This document shows positions 43,344 to 52,726 of a stretch of DNA of 64,000 bases, piece after piece. The notes beneath the pieces are model-generated. The model was not told where the DNA came from. It was given only the letters and a program-made list of their open reading frames with translations, and made no database searches. Where the stretch lies: assembly GCA_039105265.1 (NCBI GenBank), contig JAPFFF010000030.1:1488001-1552000 (forward strand), in the 5' to 3' direction. A program made the translations under genes and the position numbers. The stretch's first letter is position 1, and each line of letters begins with the position of its first letter. This DNA comes from Tritrichomonas musculus. Taxonomy: Eukaryota > Parabasalia > Tritrichomonadida > Tritrichomonadidae.

Positions 43344-44426
43344 ATGAGTTATAATACGCTTGATGAATTATTTAAAAAATATCCATGGAAGAGCAAATCT
43401 AAATTTGTTCCGTTAGCCAAACGATATGGTTTCACGGCGAAAGATGCTAACGATTTTCTAGACAAAAATATTGTCCATGATGTTAAGGTACCCAAAGCTA
43501 AATATATGCCAATCGTATCGAAACATTTACACGGATACCAGATGGATACATTTATTAATGAAAAGCATAAGGGAGGTCTCAATTATTTAATGTTCATCAA
43601 TATTAATACGAGGAAGGCATATGCATATCCGTTACAAGGCAAGGGTTCAAAATCCGTTATCAACGCGCTACAATGTTTCATAAAAGATGTACACAATATT
43701 TATTCAATAACCAGCGACCAAGATGCTGCATATCTATCAAACGAGGTACTTGGTTTTATGAAATCGAACAATATAATATACACCACTACTGAAGACAACA
43801 ATCATAATGTACTTGGTATCATTAATCGATTCATGCGAACGATTCGTGATGCTATTGGTGAGAATAGATATATTGATGAAACTGAAATGAATGATTTGAT
43901 TGATGCGTATAACAATACTCCTCATAGGGGATTAGATAATAGAGCTCCTAATGATATAACTAAAGATGATGAATTAACATACATCAATACTAAATCAAGC
44001 ATCAACCCATATGATTTCAAAACAAATGATAGGGTTAGAATTGTATTAGCTGATGAACCATTCTCAAAGATAAGAAATCGGGTGAGCAAGGAGGCATATA
44101 TTATTGACTCGAAATCAGGTAACCAATTCATAATTAAGTCAAAGGATGATTCAATAGATAAGCTCCCGGGTTACCGCTTAATAAAAACCAATAATAATAT
44201 ACCGTTAGCAAATTCATTGAAGAATGGCAAGCGTGGTATTGTAAATAAAATTCTTAGTTATGATGTTAAGAAAAATAAATATAGGGTCGAGTATGAAGGT
44301 GGTAAACGCGATACTATCCCAGCGAAAAATCTTAGGGAGGGTCATCCAATCAAGTTGTCAAATCTTGAACTCGAATATTGGTCTACCAAAAATAATGTTC
44401 CCGAATCAATCACAAAATGGAGCTAA
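43344..44426 (+). CDS. Polinton rve-family integrase with chromodomain-like tail (360 aa)
   Basis: The central part is an RNase-H-fold integrase core: YQMDTFINEKHKGGLNYLMF, ITSDQDAAYLSNEVLGFM and the following NHNVLGIINRFMRTIRDAIG, then YNNTPHRGL as in retroviral-type and Polinton integrases. The C-terminal ~60 residues (GIVNKILSYDVKKNKYRVEY, then GGKRDTIPAKNL) resemble a chromodomain or SH3-like DNA or chromatin reader, common in Polinton integrases. It would insert the linear element by its terminal repeats. It starts 21 bases after the preceding gene. Confidence 0.88.
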   Translation: MSYNTLDELFKKYPWKSKSKFVPLAKRYGFTAKDANDFLDKNIVHDVKVPKAKYMPIVSKHLHGYQMDTFINEKHKGGLNYLMFININTRKAYAYPLQGKGSKSVINALQCFIKDVHNIYSITSDQDAAYLSNEVLGFMKSNNIIYTTTEDNNHNVLGIINRFMRTIRDAIGENRYIDETEMNDLIDAYNNTPHRGLDNRAPNDITKDDELTYINTKSSINPYDFKTNDRVRIVLADEPFSKIRNRVSKEAYIIDSKSGNQFIIKSKDDSIDKLPGYRLIKTNNNIPLANSLKNGKRGIVNKILSYDVKKNKYRVEYEGGKRDTIPAKNLREGHPIKLSNLELEYWSTKNNVPESITKWS

Positions 44427-44441
44427 TTTTATTCCATATAA

Positions 44442-45308
44442 ATGAAAACCAGTACTAAATCAGTCATTAAAAATGTTGAGAGAGAAATACAAAAAGCTAT
44501 GCGCAAAAATCAAAAAGATATAGAGATGGCTTTGATAAAACCGCTATCACCGGACTACCCATTTAGCACCAACGGAATATATTTCCTAATCGGTAAGCCT
44601 GGTGCTGGTAAATCATATTGGATATGGTCTCATATAATGATTACGGAAAAATTATTTAAGAAGCCGTATTATAATAAGATAATATTTTGTTCCACGAGTG
44701 GGAAGATGGATAAGACAGCTGAAGCTTTACATAAAAGTATTAAAACTCCAATACAATATGTGAAGGAGGATGAGTTGATGCCAATCTTACGTAAGCATCT
44801 CAAAAGGAAGGTTAAATATTATGCTCTGGTCAAACATGTGTTATCCAAAATGAAAGATGCTAATGAGGAGATGGAACGCCTGATTGAAAAGCATTCATTA
44901 CAAGATATTGATGATAGAATTGTATATATTGCCAATAAATTAGTTCAGTACGAGACTTCATCATATCCATACAATACATTAATTATTCTAGATGATTGTG
45001 CAGGAAGTGATTTATTGAAGAATGGGAATAGTGAATTCATTAGATTATTGACCAAAACTAGGCATTATAATATCACTTGTATAATGGCGTTTCAAACGAT
45101 TCGATTTGTTCATATTAATGCTAAACGTATGGCTACAGATATAATCTGCTACAGTGGATATAGTGAGGAGGATATCACATCATTACTGCAACAAACTAAT
45201 AATAATTTAAACACTAAGGATGCGGTCCACCAGTATCTACAACACAGGGAACCCCATGATAAATTGATTCTTAATATAACAGCTGACAAGTATTACTTTG
45301 AGTCATAA
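44442..45308 (+). CDS. Polinton A32-like packaging ATPase (288 aa)
   Basis: A FtsK/HerA-superfamily ATPase: GIYFLIGKPGAGKSYWIW carries Walker A, and NTLIILDDCAGSDLL carries Walker B, followed by LTKTRHYNITCIMAFQTIRF, the sensor/arginine region typical of A32. Size and order match the genome-packaging ATPase of Polintons and large DNA viruses. The gene begins 15 bases after the integrase stop. Confidence 0.9.
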   Translation: MKTSTKSVIKNVEREIQKAMRKNQKDIEMALIKPLSPDYPFSTNGIYFLIGKPGAGKSYWIWSHIMITEKLFKKPYYNKIIFCSTSGKMDKTAEALHKSIKTPIQYVKEDELMPILRKHLKRKVKYYALVKHVLSKMKDANEEMERLIEKHSLQDIDDRIVYIANKLVQYETSSYPYNTLIILDDCAGSDLLKNGNSEFIRLLTKTRHYNITCIMAFQTIRFVHINAKRMATDIICYSGYSEEDITSLLQQTNNNLNTKDAVHQYLQHREPHDKLILNITADKYYFES

Positions 45309-45338
45309 ACCAGATATATATATTTTTAATACAAGTAA

Positions 45339-45758
45339 ATGGGATTCTTGAAAAAAATAATTAAAAATGGTATTGGATTGGCGGGCAATCAGGTGATGAA
45401 TATGGCTAATAGCGCAACCGGTGGACTGGCTGGGAAGATATTTAATTCAACTGTCAACAAGGTGAATAAAAATAGTGGTATCATTGGCAAGGTTGCTCGA
45501 GGATTAGGCAAGAAATTTTTAAATGATAAGACTCGTGAGAAAATATCCAATATTACAGATACGGCTATTAAATATATTCCTAAGGGGAATGTTAGGACTG
45601 CTCTAGAGAATATTAATAACGCTGCTCAAGGTAAGTCTAATCATAATATCAAGACTAAATATAATAAGCAATTGGATTCGACAGAACCGGCAAGTGTGCA
45701 GGCTAACGTTAAACCTAAACGTATCAGGACTAAATATGGAAAACGTTTGGGTAAGTAA
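45339..45758 (+). CDS. Small Gly/Ala-rich basic protein of the Polinton (139 aa)
   Basis: The N-terminus is an amphipathic, glycine-containing segment (MGFLKKIIKNGIGLAGNQV), followed by an alternating Ala/Gly/Ile/Lys region and a basic tail (KPKRIRTKYGKRLGK). This resembles small virion proteins that disrupt membranes or bind DNA inside capsids, such as adenovirus pVI or core proteins. The resemblance is in composition and position only. Confidence 0.6.
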   Translation: MGFLKKIIKNGIGLAGNQVMNMANSATGGLAGKIFNSTVNKVNKNSGIIGKVARGLGKKFLNDKTREKISNITDTAIKYIPKGNVRTALENINNAAQGKSNHNIKTKYNKQLDSTEPASVQANVKPKRIRTKYGKRLGK

Positions 45759-45801
45759 TAGGTGAAAGTTGGTGAAACTATGCTTTTTATTTTTACCATA
45801 A

Positions 45802-46416
45802 ATGGCTAAAAATCTTCGAGGAAGTAAAAGATTGCAAGTTATTCAAAACTGGTTAAATGGGAGAGATGATGATGAATGGGAGGTGTTTCCGTGTAGAACT
45901 GAGGGAAAATATATCGTGAAACCTCGCAAGGAACCTCATACAAATCGTCACGTTGAACCAATTGTGAAAGATGATGATGACGAGCCAGCTGATAGCCCCC
46001 TTGAAAACGATGCTGATGACCCCGTTGATGAATGTGAACATGATGAGCCAACCCCTGACCCGAAACCATTCGTTAGACCTAAAACTAAACGTTCACCTCC
46101 AAGAACTCCCCCTAATAATTATGAATATGATCCAACTATTAATTTAGAGATATTGAATCAATTGAAACTTCTCGGTGAGGAATTCAAAATTAGACGTGAG
46201 AAAAAGGAACAGAAACGAATGATTAAGGAGGTTGTCCAAAAACAAATATCTCGACCGAGGATGCAATATAATTATGAATTCACGGAACCTGAATATAAAC
46301 AATATCCAAATACTCAACCGATAGAACCACCCATGGAATCATCCAATGAGCCCATCGAGCAACCTCAACAAATGTATCCCGTGAGAAGAAATCGAATATT
46401 TGCAGATGTCATATAA
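45802..46416 (+). CDS. Polinton protein with acidic and proline-rich regions (204 aa)
   Basis: The first ~45 residues may fold (SKRLQVIQNWLNGRDDDEWE). An acidic, Asp/Glu/Pro-rich middle and a Lys/Arg-rich helix (EEFKIRREKKEQKRMIKEVV) follow, then a Pro/Gln/Glu-rich tail. No family recognised; a structural or scaffold protein is possible. Confidence 0.6.
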   Translation: MAKNLRGSKRLQVIQNWLNGRDDDEWEVFPCRTEGKYIVKPRKEPHTNRHVEPIVKDDDDEPADSPLENDADDPVDECEHDEPTPDPKPFVRPKTKRSPPRTPPNNYEYDPTINLEILNQLKLLGEEFKIRREKKEQKRMIKEVVQKQISRPRMQYNYEFTEPEYKQYPNTQPIEPPMESSNEPIEQPQQMYPVRRNRIFADVI

Positions 46417-46443
46417 TTAAGTGATTATTTTTTATTTCATTAA

Positions 46444-47613
46444 ATGACTTCAAATAAACTTATTTCCCAACTAACTAAGAAAGAAATACTTCAACTACCT
46501 GGGTTCGCTGGATTAAATAAAATATTGTTACCAAATTTGAAAAATATATTGCGTGCTCATCTCGTGAAAACAAATATATTCAAACGTGGTGTTCGCGTTA
46601 ATGATTATTTAGATTATTGCAAGAAACACAAATTGGATTCTATTCAAATAGATACATCGATTAAACAACCTACTAAATCTAATCGCAAATTGAGTAAAGC
46701 TGATATTAACGCACAGATTAAACAACCTACTAAATCTAATCGCAAATTGAGTAAAGCTGATATTGACGCAAAGATTAAAGGATACAAACAAGATATGGAT
46801 GAGTATACAAAATTATTGGAGAAGGCGAAATTGAATCCAGCAGCTGAACCAGGTGTTGATGAATGTATACACTATATAAATAATTACGAGGATAATATAC
46901 TAAAATTGCTTAGCGATAAATATAATAAACCTGAATTGAAAACTGTTATTAATGAAATCAAAGCATTGCAAGAAGAAATGGATGATTATTTATATGTTGA
47001 TAATAAATTGAGACAGTTATTGTATGAACTGAAAGATTATGAATATGATTTGAATAATAATGCTGATGCGTTAACCGAGGATGAATTAAATGAGACCAGG
47101 AACGCTGTTAAACAACATACTGCTGAGATAGCTAAACTCAAGAAGAATTTCGTTGAATTGAGTGATGATGAGTTTGAAGCTAAATATTATAATAAGCTCG
47201 AGAAACTACGTGAACGTAGACAGCAGATGGAAAATGAGATTAACAAATTAGTCGAGGAGGATAAAAATAAACGTAAGCGAGCTAGAAAACCCAAACCCAA
47301 GTTATCAGATGAGCAAAAGGCAGCCAATCGTGAGATGAGGTCAAAGCGACGACGTGAGAAGAAACTATTAAATGTACCTACTGCAGATTTATCACGTGAG
47401 GAACAATTTGATAAAGAAATATTACTTAGTGAGAAGAGGATTATTGAGTTGGAAAAGACATATGCTCCATATAAAGATGATGAGCGATACGCTACAGAAT
47501 TGCAAAATGAAATAAATAGGTTACGTAATAATATTGATTACGTTAATAAAAAGAAGAAAGCTTATATTGCTGAGAAAAGTGAAACCAAGAAATCGAGAAG
47601 ACGAAAGAAGTAA
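46444..47613 (+). CDS. Polinton protein with LPGF module and coiled coil (389 aa)
   Basis: Residues 5-60 (LISQLTKKEILQLPGF onward, ending RGVRVNDYL) form a module also found at the start of the DNA polymerase (53515) and near the start of the protein at 51702. A 19-residue tandem duplication follows (IKQPTKSNRKLSKADI, units at 46660-46716 and 46717-46773). The rest is charged, long helical coiled coil (KLREKRQQ-like, EKRIIELEKTY) ending in a Lys/Arg-rich tail. The enzyme-free make-up suggests a DNA-binding or scaffold protein (inference). Confidence 0.7.
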   Translation: MTSNKLISQLTKKEILQLPGFAGLNKILLPNLKNILRAHLVKTNIFKRGVRVNDYLDYCKKHKLDSIQIDTSIKQPTKSNRKLSKADINAQIKQPTKSNRKLSKADIDAKIKGYKQDMDEYTKLLEKAKLNPAAEPGVDECIHYINNYEDNILKLLSDKYNKPELKTVINEIKALQEEMDDYLYVDNKLRQLLYELKDYEYDLNNNADALTEDELNETRNAVKQHTAEIAKLKKNFVELSDDEFEAKYYNKLEKLRERRQQMENEINKLVEEDKNKRKRARKPKPKLSDEQKAANREMRSKRRREKKLLNVPTADLSREEQFDKEILLSEKRIIELEKTYAPYKDDERYATELQNEINRLRNNIDYVNKKKKAYIAEKSETKKSRRRKK

Positions 47614-47635
47614 TTTTTTTATTATATAAAAAGTA

Positions 47636-49213
47636 ATGTTGAACAATGAAGTGATTATGCAAACATCTGCGGATGCATGCACCCAGATAGCCTCATATTT
47701 TGATACCGTCGATAATTGCATTGCGATGAGTGATACTAATAAACAATATTCGATCAACCCACAGACGAGTTATGGACCATCGCCCCCAATCAAAAGTGGC
47801 TCGTATACATCTGTAATCATATCACCAAATACTCACAACACGGCTGATTTATACAACGGATTCATTAAGGCAACGATGGAGATTAAAGTTAATATCGATG
47901 ATAAGATAGATACAGCAAATGTTGGCGATTATAGTTTCAATAATATATGGTATGGATTTAAAGATGCACGTGATGCTATTGAGAAGTATGAAATTGTAGC
48001 AAATGGTATCACCATATATACACAAAATTATGGCTGTGAAGAATCATTTCTTACAGCTTGTTGTTCCAACGAAACCACGAAGAGGGCAGATATTTATTCG
48101 AAAACTAGGCATAAAGATGTATGGAGACAGAATGAAGGGTGCCGCTGCGGTTTCGTAGTTTACTGGACTAAAGATAGGACCGAAGCTACTGGTACGATTA
48201 ATTTGAAGATAGATTTGAGAAGATTCTTGCCGATATCTAACATTAAATATCTCCCAGCGTTTGCAGGCAAAATAGAACTGCGATTATATTTCTCATGCGC
48301 GGGACTAGTATATTGTCCATGTGGACCTGATGAAAATTTGATCAATAATCCTGGTAAGTATTCAAAATATACATTTCATCCCGTCACGACAGAATTCAAG
48401 CAAATAGGTAATCCAATAAGATGTTGGGCGACATCTACAACCGCTAATGGATTATATACATTAAATAATGCTGATAGAACAAGTAATGTTATATGGTATG
48501 AGGTCAAGGATTGCCTCAGTATTATCCCATGTTTTGGAATTAGTGAGAGTGTTTATAACTCATTGGTTCAACGATATAGTGATCCATCTCACCCGTTAAC
48601 ATTTCCTACACAAACATTATCTGTATACACGACAACTAATAAACTCGAGCAACCTAATGATAAGACCACCTGTACTATCACTCCAAGATTTGTTGATAGT
48701 ATATTTTGTTTATTCCCGTTGCGTAATACTGATAAAACTGTTTTCAAGAATCCATTATTCAAATCATTCTACATTAATGCGGGTGGATATGGCAACATAC
48801 CTTCGCGACCATTTGGTACAACTGAAGAGTACCCCGAATTCTTGGAATATTGCCAGAATGCAATGAACATGAATGGTGAGCAGAGTGGTTTCAATAAGGA
48901 GGTCGTCAGATCGCTAACCAATTCATATTCATTTAACTCAACGACTGGTTATTATAGTGACGACAGGTCATCGTTTTTCATTGGTCTCCCAACAGAAACT
49001 GATAATACATATCAACAGGGACTCACTTCGCTATCACCTATCAATTTTGAAATGAATATTACTCAAAGTGCGACTGAAGGTTCATTTGCGAAGAGTGTAG
49101 ATGCCAACCCACTTTTCTGCTTATTATATGATGCCTCGATTAGTATATTAGTTCAACCAAATGGTATGCCTCCATTGGTTCGTATTGGTAACTATGATTT
49201 AACTACACCTTGA
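47636..49213 (+). CDS. Polinton candidate major capsid protein (525 aa)
   Basis: A 525-residue, beta-rich protein with no enzymatic motif, lying downstream of the ATPase and small virion-like genes. Its size and many alternating strands (SGSYTSVIISPNTHNTADLY, AFAGKIELRLYFSCAGLVYC, PNGMPPLVRIGNYDL) suit the double jelly-roll major capsid protein of Polintons. No direct motif can prove this by eye; a structure prediction would settle it. Confidence 0.65.
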   Translation: MLNNEVIMQTSADACTQIASYFDTVDNCIAMSDTNKQYSINPQTSYGPSPPIKSGSYTSVIISPNTHNTADLYNGFIKATMEIKVNIDDKIDTANVGDYSFNNIWYGFKDARDAIEKYEIVANGITIYTQNYGCEESFLTACCSNETTKRADIYSKTRHKDVWRQNEGCRCGFVVYWTKDRTEATGTINLKIDLRRFLPISNIKYLPAFAGKIELRLYFSCAGLVYCPCGPDENLINNPGKYSKYTFHPVTTEFKQIGNPIRCWATSTTANGLYTLNNADRTSNVIWYEVKDCLSIIPCFGISESVYNSLVQRYSDPSHPLTFPTQTLSVYTTTNKLEQPNDKTTCTITPRFVDSIFCLFPLRNTDKTVFKNPLFKSFYINAGGYGNIPSRPFGTTEEYPEFLEYCQNAMNMNGEQSGFNKEVVRSLTNSYSFNSTTGYYSDDRSSFFIGLPTETDNTYQQGLTSLSPINFEMNITQSATEGSFAKSVDANPLFCLLYDASISILVQPNGMPPLVRIGNYDLTTP

Positions 49214-49263
49214 GTAAATTTTCAAACAATACAACACATTATTTTTGTTTATTTGCATAATAA

Positions 49264-49692
49264 ATGAATAAGTATAAAAACCCGAATTCAACAACCATCG
49301 GTACCACTGGATGTATGTATAATGAATCGACCACCACCAACGAAGATGTTGAGTATAATCATTATGGTATATATTCAAATGATAATACTTATGCGGTCAC
49401 ATTCAATCCTCACATCAATCGACCACCTACGAAAAATATGCCACACAATCCAGTTAGACCACCTCCAACTGATGAGCATATGACGCTTACTCAAAATGAG
49501 CCTCCCGTGAGTATGACTGATGGGATGCATTATTTGAACAATGCGACAACGAAACCTCCTCCATTGCTACCACCATATTTGAATAGACCTCAAGACCTGG
49601 CAGCGATTCAAGGATTGGCTAATGAGAGAGATAAGGCAAATTTGATATATAATAAGCCGGCTAATATCAATTTCAAAAATATACATTATTGA
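49264..49692 (+). CDS. Polinton Pro/Thr/Asn-rich protein (142 aa)
   Basis: Low-complexity protein with repeated RPPT, NEPPV and PPPLLPPY segments; no domain, membrane segment or coiled coil. Position just after the capsid candidate suggests a virion-associated or scaffold protein. Function unknown. Confidence 0.55.
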   Translation: MNKYKNPNSTTIGTTGCMYNESTTTNEDVEYNHYGIYSNDNTYAVTFNPHINRPPTKNMPHNPVRPPPTDEHMTLTQNEPPVSMTDGMHYLNNATTKPPPLLPPYLNRPQDLAAIQGLANERDKANLIYNKPANINFKNIHY

Positions 49693-49729
49693 GAAATCAC
49701 ATGGTTTATAATATTTTATTTTTGGGGAA

Positions 49730-50260
49730 ATGATCAAGAAAAGAAATGCTAATGCAGGTATCAATGCAAACGTTTCATTAGAACCATCAGCTGCATCGCA
49801 ATCAACATCTAATATTAATAATAATATCATCATTAATAAGAGGGATGATGGCAAGGAGGATATCGTCATTACGAGAGATATCGATGAGGAGCAACCAGTA
49901 TCATCCGCTGAGGGCATGGATGTGAGGACTGTTATATTAGAATCATATGCACAAATATTATTGAATCAAGATAAGGCGTTATTAAGTAATCTCATCTCCA
50001 AAAATTGTATCATTGTTCCCATGTCGGCTTTACAAAATATTATCAAGGCAGCTATCCATACTGAACAGGTAGATATATATCTGGATGAAGATATTAAATG
50101 TTGTGCAACTAAAGCTAATCCAATTCGCAAAATAGAAGCTATCAAAATTGTTAATGAGAATGGAGAAATTGTAACTGATTTCAAGCAGGTCTACAATAAG
50201 GAGTATAACGAACTCGTTAACGTATACCATTTATGTCTCAAATACTGCATCAATATGTAA
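49730..50260 (+). CDS. Polinton hypothetical protein (176 aa)
   Basis: A Ser/Asn-rich N-terminus (ASQSTSNINNNIIINKR) leads into a mixed alpha/beta C-terminal half (ILESYAQILLNQDKALLSNL, AIKIVNENGEIVTDF). No family recognised. The gene starts 37 bases after the preceding stop. Confidence 0.55.
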   Translation: MIKKRNANAGINANVSLEPSAASQSTSNINNNIIINKRDDGKEDIVITRDIDEEQPVSSAEGMDVRTVILESYAQILLNQDKALLSNLISKNCIIVPMSALQNIIKAAIHTEQVDIYLDEDIKCCATKANPIRKIEAIKIVNENGEIVTDFKQVYNKEYNELVNVYHLCLKYCINM

Positions 50261-50747
50261 AAATGCAAAAACCAACCCCCGTAACTGGATGCGTAATGCA
50301 TTCTCTCGAGGAACCAACATACGTACCCGGGATTATATATCAATCCCCCAAGGAAAATATCTGCATCCAATTACAGGAGCTGGTTTGGGTTTGCATTGCC
50401 GACAATGCTTCGTATTATCCATAATCCACAAGTAATAGCTTACCACAAGGTGTTTAGTTCGCTAGGGCTCTATCACAAATATGGACCGAAAATAATACGA
50501 AAAATCGGTATGGCAGCGAATCGAACTCATGCCTGCCGCCGAAGCTGGGAGACATGCTTCATGATCCAACAACTATACCAGTTAGCGCTAACACATATAT
50601 GTTTTCGATTTACTATTTAAACTGTTCCAACTATATTCCATCATACATATAGAACGCAGTTCCTGCTCGCTCTATATACCCAAAATTTTTCAAAAATATT
50701 TTTTATATCACATGTCCAAAATTATTTTATTTTTTATCCTAATATAA
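50261..50747 (+). other. Polinton segment without an intact gene
   Basis: Roughly 490 bp with coding-like composition but no intact reading frame of convincing length. It looks like a decayed gene of the element, possibly of a structural protein. It is the one clearly degraded patch of the element. Confidence 0.45.
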
Positions 50748-51206
50748 ATGTCTGTTGATTCAATCGTAGACACTAACAATAACTTCTACTCACCAACCAA
50801 GCTCGTTTCATTTATCAATGATACATATAAGAACAACAAGTTTGTAAAGGCTGTCATCTATTTCGAAGGGGAGAAAGTATTTAAAAATAAGTTTGACAAA
50901 TATTGTTGCAAACCTTTATTCATCACACTCGAATCTAATAATAAGAAAAATAATGTATTCATCAACTATAATAAAATCATTAAATTGTTTGGGGATTCGA
51001 TTATAGTATCATTCAACTGCAAATTCGATAGCAAGGATAAGCTATACGTCCTTATCATAGAACTCACAATGCAAACATATATGGACACTCCATACTATCC
51101 ATGTCACGTTCTTGAATGCGTCAACAAACATAATATCAAATGTATTCGCGACCAGTTCAAAATTGAATTCGATGATAGCGATATAAAGGATGATTGCTTC
51201 GTATAA
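50748..51206 (+). CDS. Polinton hypothetical protein (152 aa)
   Basis: A compact alpha/beta protein (AVIYFEGEKVFKNKFD, DSIIVSFNCKFDSKDKLYVL) with seven cysteines, several paired in the C-terminal half, and an acidic end. No recognised domain. Its tail overlaps the upstream part of the next frame only slightly. Confidence 0.55.
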   Translation: MSVDSIVDTNNNFYSPTKLVSFINDTYKNNKFVKAVIYFEGEKVFKNKFDKYCCKPLFITLESNNKKNNVFINYNKIIKLFGDSIIVSFNCKFDSKDKLYVLIIELTMQTYMDTPYYPCHVLECVNKHNIKCIRDQFKIEFDDSDIKDDCFV

Positions 51207-51252
51207 ATATGCGTCGATTATTTTTTATATAATATTTTTTCTCGATAAGCAA

Positions 51253-51660
51253 ATGAGTGAATCGCAAGTAGATAGCCCAACTATTACTAATCAACTTCCA
51301 TCCGTCACCGGGACAATTGTTAAATCGAAATCGAGTGATGTATTAAATAAGATTGATAACATTGATGATGAACCTGTTGAACCTGAATCTAAGAAGCCTC
51401 GTGGGCGAAGATGTAAGTATGCTAATGATGACGAGCGACGAGCTGCTAGACGCCAACAGCAACGTGAATATAGATTACGCAAAAAATATGAAATGGAGAT
51501 ACTAAGGAGATATGTCGAGGAACATCTTGATGAGCTCGAAGAGGAGGAAGAGGATACCCCAGATGCGGATAATATCGATTGTAGTGTTAATGAGACAATT
51601 AATGAGACAATTAATGAGACACCTGATGATGAACCCTTAGTAGATGACTGTAATAATTAA
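51253..51660 (+). CDS. Polinton bZIP-like basic protein (135 aa)
   Basis: I chose the ATG at 51253, after a T-rich leader like those of the other element genes; the frame is open from 51190. A basic region (ERRAARRQQQREYRLRKKYE) follows GRRCKYANDD and leads into an acidic helix. The N/R spacing recalls bZIP or other basic-helix DNA-binding regions. The C-terminus has 12-bp tandem repeats coding NETI (about 51589-51624). Possible transcription regulator of the element (inference). Confidence 0.6.
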   Translation: MSESQVDSPTITNQLPSVTGTIVKSKSSDVLNKIDNIDDEPVEPESKKPRGRRCKYANDDERRAARRQQQREYRLRKKYEMEILRRYVEEHLDELEEEEEDTPDADNIDCSVNETINETINETPDDEPLVDDCNN

Positions 51661-51701
51661 ATAATTACATTTTATCGAACCATATTTTTATTTTTGTTTA
51701 A

Positions 51702-52706
51702 ATGAGTGATAGTGATGACTTCAATTATGATCCAAATGATGACTCATATCCCAAGACCTCACCTCCCAAGAAGCATGGCTCATCCAGTTGCAACCTACCC
51801 CAGAATAAAACTGTACTGAGTCTAAATAAGGGAGAGATTGTTCAACTGCCTGGATTCAAGAGTTTATATAATTATTTATTGATCGAACTCAAGGATTTCG
51901 TTCGGGCGAGAGTTCATCAATATACCAAAAAGAAACGTGGTTACAAAGTTAAGGAATATGTCGAAAAATATCGAAGTAATCCACAACCATATATACCACC
52001 TCATCCCACTAAACGTAAGATGATAGCTCCACCCAAATCCAATATTAAGGCTATAGAATATACATCTAATGATTCATCCGCACCACCTGCAAATTATATG
52101 TCTAAGAAGCAACGTAAGGCTGCTATCATCGCGGCTGCACGTGCTCAAAGACGACAACTCATCACTGATCAGGGATTGCAGGAAGCATATGAACGTATCA
52201 AAGATAAAGCTAGACGAGCTCGTAGGGCAGTTGAACGAAAGCAACGCAAGAAGGATAATAAAGCTAAGCGTGCTGCTATAAAACAAGCTAACTGGGAGAA
52301 GGAGCATAAGGAGAAGGAAATCAATAGGCTATTGAAGGAGGCTGAATCATATGATCCATACAAGCCACCTGCAAATTATATGTCTAAGAAGCAGCGTAAG
52401 GCTGCACTGATAGCAGCTGCTCAAAGTTCTAAAGCTGCAGCTAGAAAGCAACGTAGAAAGGAGAATAAAGCTAAGCGTGTTGCTATAAAACAAGCTAACT
52501 GGGAGAAGCATGTTGCTGAAAAGGAGGAAGCTATCGCTAGGGAAGCCTTGATTCGTGAATCGAATGCACGTTCAAAAATATTCAATGATATAAAGAATAA
52601 TGGTAAGCTTACACAATCTGCTAAACAAATCGCAAGGACTAAGCGAAACCTCGAATTGATACATGGTAAACCTGTTAGAATTATCAGTATTGAGGATAAC
52701 AAATAA
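51702..52706 (+). CDS. Polinton protein with LPGF module and internal basic repeats (334 aa)
   Basis: Residues 37-90 carry the module shared with 46444 and the polymerase (LNKGEIVQLPGF, then RGYKVKEYVEKY). The rest is very basic and helical, with an imperfect internal duplication: PPANYMSKKQRKAA occurs twice, 282 bp apart (52083 and 52365), and AKRxAIKQANWEK twice, 207 bp apart (52263 and 52470). Strong positive charge suggests DNA binding or condensation. It ends 20 bases from the convergent HNH gene. Confidence 0.7.
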   Translation: MSDSDDFNYDPNDDSYPKTSPPKKHGSSSCNLPQNKTVLSLNKGEIVQLPGFKSLYNYLLIELKDFVRARVHQYTKKKRGYKVKEYVEKYRSNPQPYIPPHPTKRKMIAPPKSNIKAIEYTSNDSSAPPANYMSKKQRKAAIIAAARAQRRQLITDQGLQEAYERIKDKARRARRAVERKQRKKDNKAKRAAIKQANWEKEHKEKEINRLLKEAESYDPYKPPANYMSKKQRKAALIAAAQSSKAAARKQRRKENKAKRVAIKQANWEKHVAEKEEAIAREALIRESNARSKIFNDIKNNGKLTQSAKQIARTKRNLELIHGKPVRIISIEDNK

Positions 52707-52726
52707 TATGCTCCGCAAAAATAATA

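Noticed and set aside
50507-50579. tRNA-like 73-bp stretch on the minus strand (acceptor-like GGTATAG/CCATACC, A-box- and B-box-like words)
   Set aside because: The T-arm and D-arm stems do not pair, the anticodon stem would need a ten-base loop, and the same bases have protein-like composition on the plus strand. Probably coincidence; a tRNA covariance-model scan would settle it.
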